Below, piece after piece: positions 45,475 through 55,594 of a DNA stretch of 64,000 bases. The notes under the pieces are model-generated. The model had not been told where the DNA came from. It was given only the letters and a program-made list of their open reading frames with translations, and ran no database searches. The position numbers were made by a program, and so were the translations under genes. The stretch is from Siderastrea siderea (Eukaryota; Cnidaria; Anthozoa; Scleractinia; Rhizangiidae), in the NCBI GenBank assembly GCA_964030785.1, contig OZ034970.1, positions 17,728,911 to 17,792,910 of the forward strand, read 5' to 3'. Positions within the stretch are counted from its first letter, which is position 1; each line of letters begins with the position of its first letter.

Positions 45475-45648
45475 TCACCAAAATGCCCTTATTAGGTTGA
45501 TTTTTTCAATAGGCGCGATTCCTTAATGGGATCCTCGGATTTTCACACAAACACTTTTCCTACCAAAATGAAGCCTAGTAAATGCCCAACAAGAGAAAAA
45601 GGGGGGAGGAGTGAAAGCAGAAGATAAAAGACAAGGGGGCAGTGAAAC
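45475..45648 (+). repeat. 172-bp repeat, copy 2
   Basis: Partner of 43571-43742. It runs without gap into the inverted-repeat arm that starts at 45645. Confidence 0.85.
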
Positions 45649-45810
45649 TTTACACTCAACCTAAGAAAACCATGAACACTGAAAATATTCCTGGAATGTG
45701 TGTTTTGACCAATCACATGGCAGATCTTGTAACCGCAGAAAACGACTGGGTTTCTAGTCACAGAATCAAGTTGGTTCTCAATTTGTTTCGAAAGACCTGA
45801 AGGTTTAATC
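45645..45810 (-). repeat. Inverted-repeat arm, partner at 49445-49612
   Basis: The reverse complement (AGGTCTTTCGAAACAAAT .. ATGTGATTGGTCAAAACAC .. AGTGTTCATGGTTTTCTTAG) aligns along about 165 bp with 49445-49612, roughly three quarters identical. Confidence 0.75.
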
Positions 45811-47378
45811 TTCATCTTTATCTTAAAGGGATTGTAATTGCCATTCCAGTGTGCAAAGAAATTCAATTTTCCAGCTTGCCCTTTGGGCAAGTGGCAGCCA
45901 GGATGTGCTTGCCCGAAAATCATTTTCACTAACCCAAAAAAAAATTCTCATAACCCCAATTAATCGATTAATTAAAGCCGAAATTAACAGTAAAGGCTGT
46001 GTAAAGTTTTATTAATTACCAGTTGGTAAGATACTTTTACGGTGTAATACACTGGTACGCTGGTTCTCCAACTCCGCTGCAACACGACTACCATGCACTT
46101 TGAAGCAACACCATGTCGAAGCAAAACAACTTTCCAATAAAACTCTCTTAAAGTACAATGAAAAAATATTATATTATCACGTCTGTTGAATGAACTAAAC
46201 GGTTTCACTTAAAGGACTCGAGTGGTGTTACATTACATCCCTCCCTCCCCATAACGGCCACCTCTTTACAGTGGCCTGTAAACTCTGTCCCCTAGGTGGC
46301 CATTGTAGAGAGGTTCAACTGTAGACAAAGCTTTCAAAGAAAAAAAATCGTTTCATTTATCGTAACATTTCATTTGGTAAAATTACTTGAAAACAATAGG
46401 ATAGCATTGATAAATTTTAATCAAGAAACACCAAAAGTACGGGTGTTTGGTTTCAGTGCCGATGGAATTAAAAGCGCGGTTAAATATGCATGTGTCAATG
46501 CATGAACAAAAACGCTTCTAAAACTGGTTGAACAAATTTCTCACTGGAATTCACGACCAAAAACTTTTCCAAACGGTCCTCAGTGAAGCATAATTAGCTG
46601 ACTTAAGCTTTCTTTGAAATATTTCTTGAATAGCAAGAATTTCAATTTCACGCAAAAAACCGTGAAATGTAATGCAATACCGATGTTTTTATGCAGATTT
46701 CTCTGCAGCAGATTGGTTTGAGAAACAGCTTTCGTTTCAGGCAAATTAACTAGATGGCAAAAAAGTCAATGTTTTACAGTGCTTCTGTAATCTAATTTCT
46801 GAAACATTTCCCCGCGAAGACTTTCACTTGTCTGTCGGGCAAGTGAAGGATAAAATGCACTAACCCGACCGCAAATTCCACTAGCCCTGGGCTATCGGAC
46901 ACGCACTTGTTTGCATGCTGCATTCCTTTCTATCTGAGAGCCACTACGCAAGCGAATATTGGTTTGAGCGCTTTTGGAGAATAAAATTTTTTGACAAGCC
47001 GATGCAATGATTAGCATTTCCGACATTTCAAACAAAAGTAACTCAAGCAGCAGTTATTTCACCTTGATGTAAAAACTTCAATGTTCAATTCTCCCTCAAA
47101 ATTCCCCCACTGATAGCACAGCTGACTTAATTTATGTAGGCCAAATCATCTACATGCTTTCGACCCAGGCTTGCATCATACAACATCTGGGCCATTCCAC
47201 TATTACAGATATTACATTCAGACAACATTTTACAACTTAGGACTTCTGCTGTTCACAGGACTTGCACAGTTTTACTATTTGCTGTTAAACACAATGTACT
47301 TTAGAGACTTCTTTCTTATTTGGTAAAAGCTGTTACTCACATTGCAACTGAAACAACTGAAACTGGTTTATTTGTACC
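45811..47378. other. No gene; short GGCCAC repeat
   Basis: No coding sequence. At 46255-46310 the motif GGCCACCTCTTTACAGTGGCC is followed by a related inverted unit, likely a small dispersed repeat. The minus-strand frame 45929-45543 lies over the two repeats above and has no motif. Confidence 0.4.
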
Positions 47379-48495
47379 TTAACCCACTGACTCCTAGACC
47401 GGCCAAAACCGGCCGTGCCGCGTGCATGTTCCGTGTGGAGGACGCTTTATCCCCTACCTCTCCTACTAGGCACTTTTTTGCCCTCTAAAGCTGTCAATTG
47501 TTTACGAGAAATATAAACCCATCAGAAACTGTCTTCTGCGCATATATTTATGAGTTTAAGGGGGGTAGGGGAAAGGCGGCTTTTTAACCGACCGCATGGA
47601 GTTTGCAAACGAAGACAATGGCGGTGCGCACGGATCGGTCCTAGATTTTCAAGATGTATTTTTCTGCTCTGAAAATTAAGACAGTTCACTTTCGAAGTTC
47701 AAAATGGAAAGAAATCATCCTGAAAAATGACTGAACTTCAAAAGAGAGGACATGGAGGTCTTTAAAGCGATGAAAAGCCGTTTCGCGTTGAGATTCCTTC
47801 GATTTGCAAGAGACAACCTAAAGTTTGCTCAAAAATTTAAACCGAACCGCGGACTTCAAATCGATTTAACAAGACCTGGAAAAACACTAGAGTACGGTAA
47901 ATGTTTTTGAATGTTGATTTGCTTTTTAAAAATTGTTTAACTGATTGTTTGCTCCAGGTTCGTATAATTTTTGTAATTTTGTTCGCAAAGCCGTGCAATG
48001 TCTGATCAAGCCATCACCATAAACACAGCTGTATTGTCTGAGAAAATTACATGCTTGTTCACGACGCAAGAAAATCGAAAGTTTGTTGCTTCTAGAAGCC
48101 AATGTATTGTTTATCTGAATAAAATGTTTGGCTAGAAAAGCCTGTAGTCGACTTTTCTCTTTTTGAATTGATAGTTGGGTTTAGGAAGCAGTATTTTGTA
48201 AACACTGACTAATTTGCATAACCGGGTTGAAATTCGAGATGTGAGCGGCTTTTGTCACCGTGCAGAAAATTTCAGCAATTTTCATCTTCAAGGTTGTTTT
48301 CTGGCTAATAAATGAGACGCAACCATAGTTTTTTACATCAGAATAGATTTATTTGACTATTCCAGTGTAAAAAGAAGTTAATTTGGGAAGCCTACAATGT
48401 TGAGCTCTCTACTGCACACTTAGGTATTTTTTCTACTCTTAACAAATTTTAATTTATGCGGAACACGCAAAAACACGCAGGAGTCAATGGGTTGA
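47379..48495. mobile_element. piggyBac-like MITE
   Basis: The left end is TTAA|CCCACTGACTCCT (47379-47395) and the right end AGGAGTCAATGGG|TTGA (48479-48495). The 13-bp terminal inverted repeats differ at one base. Termini starting CCC and a TTAA target duplication are the hallmark of the piggyBac superfamily; the right duplication has one change (TTGA). The 1109-bp interior carries no transposase; one 49-codon frame (about 47751-47897, FLRFARDNLKFAQKF) is unrecognised. Confidence 0.75.
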
Positions 48496-49444
48496 CTGCA
48501 TCCCTCCTAAGATAATAACAAAAAGTTGTAAAGCTTTGTAAGTTCTCATGAATGTAGATATACATGCGATATTTTTGTGACAATTCACGAAGACCTATCT
48601 GGAGTACTAACCAAAGTTTTTCAGGTTTTTCCAGTTTATTCACCTCTTGGGCAAAAAACAAGCGAAAATATCTGGGATCAGTTTTTTTCCCACAACCATT
48701 TTGTAGGTATCTGATTCAGGACTCATAGAATGCTTTTATTTCATTTTTAGCTGTTTTTCTTACTGACGAAGTTAGTTGAAATAAAATAATGAAGGCTGAG
48801 ATGATGCCCTGAATGAACTAAAAGAGCAGCAGAAGTGATATAACCAGCAGACTTAAATCCTGCTCAAGACAGGAAGAAAGGTCATTTTTGTTATGGACAT
48901 AACATAATGAGCACACAGATTTCAACCAGTTAAAAGTCTGGAAGTAATACTCAAAAGCTGGAATTATCATACGTTAGTGAAAACTACGTAGCTACTAACA
49001 TATCAGTGTCAGTGCTCTGGATCAATTGTGGTCTGTTCACAATTTTCTCATGAAGATCTGTCTTTGGCCCTTCTGTTCTCTAAGTTTTTTAGTTATGAAG
49101 TGCTCGACCCCCCACGGAATGTGAATGGCTAGAACTCACTGCGACATGCATGTTTTGAATACACTGATGTTTAGTCTCTTTGATGGCGTATAATTTACTC
49201 AAGAGAAATTGATTTGAAAAATTACCACTTTTTCATCTCTAGTGTGGAATGGCCCATCTACATGCAAATTTTGAAAACGACAAATTTTCAAATTTAGCAA
49301 TGGTACACCAGGCTGTTGAAGAATAATGAATGCCAGTTTTGACAACCTGCATGCGGATGTTGCTACAATGCAGCCGCAACAAGCCAAAGACCACTCACAT
49401 TTTTCGCTACTATAGTGCATGTGGCTCTCAGAAAGAAAGATTTA
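48496..49444. other. No gene seen
   Basis: No coding motif, splice-consistent ORF or repeat partner recognised. Confidence 0.4.
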
Positions 49445-49612
49445 GAGGTCTTTCGAAACAAATGATATTGAGAACTAAATCCCTTCCATGACTGAGAAAC
49501 CTACTTGTTTACTGCGGGTGCAAGATCTCGCATGTGATTGGTCAAAACACAATGAACATTCCAGAAATCTTTTCAGTGTTCATGGTTTTCTTAGTTTGAG
49601 TGTAAAAACTTA
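49445..49612 (+). repeat. Inverted-repeat arm, partner at 45645-45810
   Basis: See the partner entry. The arms lie 3.6 kb apart with the piggyBac-like MITE between them. Confidence 0.75.
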
Positions 49613-50757
49613 GTTTAAACTTTTGCCTGACATGCATGCCCAAACTTCGAAAGCTGTAATTTGGCCTCAGGAACGAAAGCTAGCTTAGTAGTTGACTTGC
49701 AAACAATGTTTTGGACAGTTTTGGTTCTTTTGGCTAGACAGTGACCAGGAAACGGCTTGACTACTAAAAAGCTTCAAACAGCATTTTTTGACAAAATCCC
49801 CAAGGGCAAATGGTTAATGAGTTTTTGAATATGTTTACTTTTGCTTGGCTTCCGCAAAACAACGTCACCTCCCAAAAGCTGTCCACCTGACAGACACAAT
49901 GATTGCACACCTGTTGGCATTTGCTTCTTTTCTAACGTAATACAAAAAATTATCTAGCTTTCACAGGGAAGCATATTCAGTACAGTATGCCTATGCACAA
50001 CAATACATACTGTTCTACACTCGAACAAAATATACACGAAATGTAAAGCCCTAAATACTGCAGGCTAAAAAGTAATTCACTCTCAAGACCGGAAGTAGCC
50101 CCTTCAAATCATGTTGTGAACAACAAACTTCTCTAATTTATGCAAAGCAAACCTCCCACACTCACCACAAGCTGGAGTTGTACTCAACTGTACCTTGGCT
50201 ATGTTTCTAAATACCAGCAGCTAACTGGTTTGCCTTTTATCACTCCTAACTCAGTTAGGGAAACTCAGTTAGTTATAATTAGTATAAACACATTCAGTGA
50301 TCTCAATTGGTGTTTTAGGCAACCTCACTGGTTCACTATCTCAGGATATTGAGCAATATTCACTCTCAACCAATGCATGATCCTGAGGACAGAAACAAAG
50401 TGGCTGGCGTTATATCTGTGTTTTGCCAAAGTTTCACAGTAAAAGATTTCAAAACTTACAAGACAATCCTAACCTTGCAGCTTTTTTAAGGTAAATCCAC
50501 TTCAAAGTATCTGAAACAGTGTTTTCTAATTTATTATTACTGAAATTTATTTGCTGATGCAATGTTTACAACTGTTCGAGTATACGCTGAATAATTAAAC
50601 TCTGCTTTGTGAACTCGGGTTTCCCTAACAAGACGAATTTGGCACTGAAATTGAAGTTAATTTATGAAGAAAGATAAATGAAACAAATATTTGCAAAATT
50701 TCTACATGACTCAACAAGAAAACAAGACAAAGGATACTAGTCTCTTCAAAATCTGGG
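49613..50757. other. No gene seen
   Basis: AT-rich, no credible ORF. Confidence 0.4.
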
Positions 50758-51035
50758 TACCAGCTGATCATGATACTGACCTCTGTCTAATAAGTGATTA
50801 AAAATTAATGAGGTATTACCTGCACGACAATCAGCAAACTGCAGTGAATCTCTTTCAACAGGCAATGACAATATACAATCCACCTGCAGTTCTCCATGAA
50901 CTGGAAACAAAAAAAATTATCACATTACTAACAAGTGCAAACCATAACTTCAATAGCAGTCCATTAGAAACTGAATTGCTCTACCCTCTATTTATGGAAC
51001 TGAGTACAATTTTCGATTTAATTTGATTATTTGCA
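50758..51035 (+). repeat. Dispersed repeat, copy 1
   Basis: GACCTCTGTCTA..TAAA, GCAGTTCTcCATgAACTGG and GAGTACAATTTTCgATTTAA recur in the same order at 52817-53065. Diverged copies of one element; family unknown. Confidence 0.6.
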
Positions 51036-51102
51036 ATTGAGCTGAGTAACTTTTGTTTCGAATAAGCTTATTAATAATTAGCTTAATTCGCTGAATGTAT
51101 TT

Positions 51103-51142
51103 TTAGCCAATGACGTCACTAATTTAGTGACGTCATGGCTAA
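51103..51142. promoter_or_regulatory. Palindrome with two full CRE sites
   Basis: Arms 51103-51121 and 51125-51142 pair except for one extra A, with a 3-base loop. Each arm carries TGACGTCA (51111-51118 and 51128-51135), the palindromic cAMP-response element bound by CREB/ATF proteins. No gene start lies close by, so a regulatory role is unproven; it may be the core of a small fold-back repeat. Confidence 0.5.
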
Positions 51143-52816
51143 TGCTGTAGCCTGAAAAAAGGAATGCCAATTACATGCATGCATGCAGTTTGTCTTTCTC
51201 CTGTGAGGCCGGGGGTGTATTCTGTGATATGTTGGGAAGGGGTGTGCCACCGATACACTGAAACCCTTGGGTCAACAGCGGCACATACCCATATCTATGG
51301 GAGTACAACCCCCGTGCTTTGAAGTGGTCTGTATTCGTGTCTGGATATACTTTTCGAATGCGTTGTTTTGTATCCTTGATGTCTGGCAGGATTTTATTTG
51401 CGTTGTAGTCTTGCGTTGACTAAGCCAAAGTAAAAATTTCCACGGCAGCAAACACGAGACGGACTCGTCAATTTGAGATTTAGTATGAATAGAAAGTCGT
51501 GGTCGCAACAAACCAACTTGACTTATTTCACAAATTGTTGTGTTCTGCTCTGAAGCAGAAACACTTGGTAAACCGAAAAGGTGTGAACCATAACTTGTAA
51601 TATGAAGTAACAAATTCTGGCCGATTTATACCTGTGTAGTAAAAAAACACGGCCGAGGGTTGGTTAGCGTCGAACTGTTGCGATGCTTGGGCTGGCTTTT
51701 GGCCTATTGGGAGCACACTCGCGGAGTGAGACACACTCAACTGCTGTACAATCACCTGAATCTACTTTATTGCTTGGATCAACGTTCTTATATACATGAT
51801 GGTAGCAAAGTAATACATGCTAGAAAATATAGGAGATAAATGGAGTTTCCTTTGGGATAAACAACTTATTAATTACGACATAACTGCAACTACAGAGATA
51901 TGGATGAAAACGTACGTAAATCCTGCGGAACTAGGCGGTTATGCAAGCAGAATCCTATGCTGAAACTTGGTAGTAGAAGGAACTAGTCTTCCTACGTGTT
52001 TTGAGACGGAAAACGTGAACTACATTTTGATATTCCACGCAACACGTACTTAGAATAGGTTCTGGAATATTTGCACGCTTACGTAAACAAACCATAGATC
52101 AAACAAAGATCATATTTCTGATTACAATCACGCAATCAATGTTATCTAAAATTGTTATGTCACGCTTTGTCACACTGGTTAACTCTACTACACCCGCACG
52201 AAAACCTTCTCACCACCAGCTACTACCACATGTATCACCAGAAGACATTTCAAACTAGATATTTCACTCCCTTATTAAAATAAAAACAGTGAAAGAAACA
52301 ATATTTAAAGCACAAGTTTATAATGGTAGTGAAAAGACTTGAGTAAAACAGCATAAAATACTTTGGGTTATCTCTAGGTAACAGCGACTTTAACATTTGC
52401 AGTGTCATTTTGGCGTGCGTAAACATGAAATTTATAATTTAAAGCATGGTGAACAAATTTGCATAGTTGACAGCTCAGCTTCGGAATGTAGTGCAATGCT
52501 CAAAACATCTCGAACCGAACGCAAGATTAACAACAAAACATTCTAATAGAGACCTACTGAATTTTGAAAGCTTGATGAATTTCATTCAGGTTCAGGGTTT
52601 TGTTTTTGTTTAGAAGAAGACAGGCGCATCACCTTGAAAATGTAGGCGGAAATTAAATGTTGAAATTTAATATGAAAAATTTATATTAGCAGCGAAGTTA
52701 TTTATGTTCGCAAAAGACTGAAAATTTAAGAAACCGACGCGTTGGAATATGTTGTCTTCAAAGAAAAGGGAAATGAAGAGCTTTATTTACTTTGCGTGCG
52801 ATTTTAATGTCATGCC
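51143..52816. other. No gene seen
   Basis: A GCATGCATGCATGCAG tract lies near 51175-51187. The minus-strand frames 51613-51272 and 51755-51528 are motif-free. Otherwise AT-rich and noncoding by eye. Confidence 0.4.
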
Positions 52817-53065
52817 GAGGTACCAGCTCGTGTTGACCTCTGTCTACTCTTAAATAAATAAAACTGCACCATACCTTTCTTCAAGCGGCGAGGATAATGT
52901 CTCAAACAGTTCTCGCACATCTCCACATTCCAAATGCAGTTCTACATAAACTGGAAACAAAATCATCACATCACTTTAGAACATCTGCAATCACGCAGTT
53001 CTAAGGGACAATTAAAACTGAATTCCTCTGGCCTCGAGTACAATTTTCAATTTAATTTCGTCATT
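52817..53065 (+). repeat. Dispersed repeat, copy 2
   Basis: Partner of 50758-51035. The ORF 52934-53278 overlaps it and has no recognised motif; since the other copy lacks this frame I do not call it a gene. Confidence 0.55.
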
Positions 53066-53589
53066 CCGGCCATCATTTGCACATTGCAGCTTAAGTTTAC
53101 CGTTTTTCCGGATGATAATTCGTACAGTGGAGAGAACGATTACAAAGTTAAAAGGAAACACGTCCAAGATTACTCTACCTGTCTTGTAATTTCCCTTCTC
53201 TTTCATGAACATAATCGAAAGCTGTTAACCAAACCAAATTCGGATGAAGAAGGACAGCGACTCGCCCACAGTAGTTAAGCTACATGAAGCTTTCCAACTT
53301 CATTCGATTTATGCAGCATATTTAACCTTAACCGTGTCCATGACTCGATGTCTTCTGGAAAATTTAAGATTCGAAAAAACATAAGCCCTGAAAAAGCCAC
53401 GGTCGAGAACACTTTCTGCAACTCTATAGAAAAAGCCCAATTAAAGCTTAAATTTCAAACCCTGACAAGCGACGTGTGGTGATTGGTCAAAGAAAGACTG
53501 ACATCCGACATGACAAAATCTGCCAACACAGATTGCTTAAAGTTAATTAAACTTGTAAACACTAACATTAGCTGTTTTTCAGCATCAAA

Positions 53590-54536
53590 GCCAGGGCGGA
53601 CAACAGGAAAAAGACGGTCGCCTTGCCACAAATAATTCTACCGGCTAATACTTAACTTATTGAATCTCTTCATTTTTAGACCTGTGTTCAAATCCCGCTC
53701 GGATTGATTGAGCTTACCCTTTTTTTTACTGTACACGTCACCGTCTTAAATAGTTACCTTCTTCTCCTTCCCGTTGTTCTGCATTTCTTCACCTGTTTTC
53801 TCTAGCTGTTTCTCGCTCTATTTTTTGCCTCTCCTCACTAATTCGGCACCTCTTTCTTCTGGCTCTTTCTCGCTCTTTCTCCCGTTGTTCGTCAGTAACC
53901 TTTCTTCTCTTCTCTCTAGCTCTTCGTTGTTCGTTCTCCCGTTGCGCGTCAGTACAATTCCGCCTGTTTTCTATAGTTCTTTCAGGCTCTTTCTCCCGTT
54001 GCTCGTTAGCAAAAATTTCTCCTCTTTTCTCTAGCCCTTACTTGTTCGCTTTCCCGTTGTTCGTCGCCTCCTTTCTAAAGCTCTTTGTTGCTCTTTTTCT
54101 CGTTGAGCTTCAGTAGCCTGTCGCCTACTTTCTCGTTTTTTCTGTCTCTCTCTCTCTCTTCTTTCCTCATTCGTGGACATAACGAATACTTAATATTAGA
54201 GAATAGTGATAACAACAATTCCACTTTCTGATATTAGCTTAAAATTGTTTTTGACTTTTGTTGTCTATCTGCTTTCTGATGTAAGCTTTATAAAATTGTT
54301 TTTGACTAATGCTGTCTTTGCTAAAACGTGGGTCACCATGCGATTTCGCGCCAAAAATGCGGGATGCAGCCGCCAGTGTTATCTCAAGTGTGTCTACTCA
54401 TATTGGTTACCCTGCGGTGTGGACGGATGGTCATGTGACTATTACATCACTACCAAAATTTCTGGGCTTGATAGATAACCATTTTTTCTTATCCATGGTG
54501 CTCTGCGGGAGAGGCTTTGCCGCGCGGAACTCCGCT
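53590..54536 (-). mobile_element. Composite repeat copy R5 with Glu/Arg-rich repeats
   Basis: The head (minus strand, from 54536: AGCGGAGTTCCGCG, later GAGCACCATGG) and the following ~200 bp match the R3 head block (catgcgatttcgcgccaaaa; tcatgtgactattac). 53590-53620 resembles R3 near 28258-28290. The shared tail was not found, so the left limit is uncertain. Inside lies a tandem array (53757-54180). Confidence 0.5.
53757..54180 (-). pseudogene. Tandem-repeat ORF remnant encoding Glu/Arg-rich peptide
   Basis: Units of about 57-66 bp (plus strand CTCTTTCTCCCGTTGTTCGTCAG-type) recur about seven times. On the minus strand an ATG at 54180 opens 49 codons (MSTNEERRERERQKKRESRR; then AQREKEQQRALERRRR) to a TAG at 54031. 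Further units read QREKExERARERRR-like peptides in drifting frames with stops. It would form a highly charged helix. Similar charged repeats occur ahead of the helicase in some animal transposon proteins, but no such domain is present here. Confidence 0.4.
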
Positions 54537-55594
54537 ATAATGATAATTGTTATGTTTTGGTTCTCTGAAGCCATATTTTTTTATAGAAGTCTCCTTTATT
54601 GACAGTAATTGTGCACATACGCATGTAATTATAATAAGTTATTTTTATTTTTTGGTTTTCTTAACTGATTTATTGTCTGCTTTATTTATACAGCTTTTAC
54701 CAGAAATCAGTAAAATGCGGTTAATAGAACGTGAGCCCCAGGTGTGGTACATCAGACAAGCTTTGCTCAACAACATTCAGTAATAAATGCCTCTATTCAC
54801 AAATCAATAGTCCGTGTGTATAAGCTCATAAGAATTGCCTTTCATGTCTAGAATCCCTTCCATTATGTTGCAACGTAGTCTAGAAATATATCTAAACTTT
54901 ACTAGCATTGGCTATTACTATTTAAAAGCCTTATTTATGGCTAGTAGTTTCCACGTTGTGTCTATTTACTTCATAGTACAAGTTTGCTCATTGGACAAAC
55001 TCAGACACTGTCTTGCTATAAAAGCAGCAACACAATAGTTCAAGTCATTATTGCCGTAGTCTCGAACGAGCCTTGTGGTTCGGTTAAGTCTGCCTAGAGA
55101 CTTCCCCCAAGCTTTTGGCATTGCTTGTGTCTTACCATCTTATACCTTTGCCTTAATCTTGTCCGATCCAGCCCATGCGGTGCTGGGGAGATAAGAAAAG
55201 CTCTGCTAATAGTCTTGTCCTAATCCCCAAGTTCTGGGGAGACAAGTGAGGCTTAGTTTTGTGTGCACATCCTGAAGTCGCATGTCACCTGCCACAGGGC
55301 TGTGTTCCCCCCTATTACGCCATACAGTTGTTGTTTATTTTGTCTCTGTGTACCAACTCTGATTGCGTGAGTCTTGCGGATAAATATGGAACAGTGACAT
55401 TAACAAGAATTGTACATGCGTACATGCAGTAATTTTCAGGTTTTCTGAAGTGACATATCTATTTATAAAAGTCCACTTTATTTACAAGAATTATGTACAC
55501 TGATTTAAGCACAAATGGTAAGAAATATTTGTGAAATTTCAAACTCACTCTGTGCTCAATTTTTTTTGTCACTCATTAACTAATCTCATTTGTA
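54537..55594. other. No gene seen
   Basis: AT-rich on the left; frames of 66-78 codons without motif. Confidence 0.4.

Noticed and set aside
45543..45929. 128-codon minus-strand ORF
   Set aside because: It covers the 172-bp repeat and the inverted-repeat arm; the homologous arm at 49.4 kb has stops in the same frame.
51600..52260. Possible LTR-like sequence around 51.7-52.2 kb
   Set aside because: No second copy, no TG..CA pair and no target duplication could be found.
52934..53278. 114-codon plus-strand ORF
   Set aside because: It overlaps a dispersed repeat; the second copy at 50.8 kb lacks the frame and no domain is visible.
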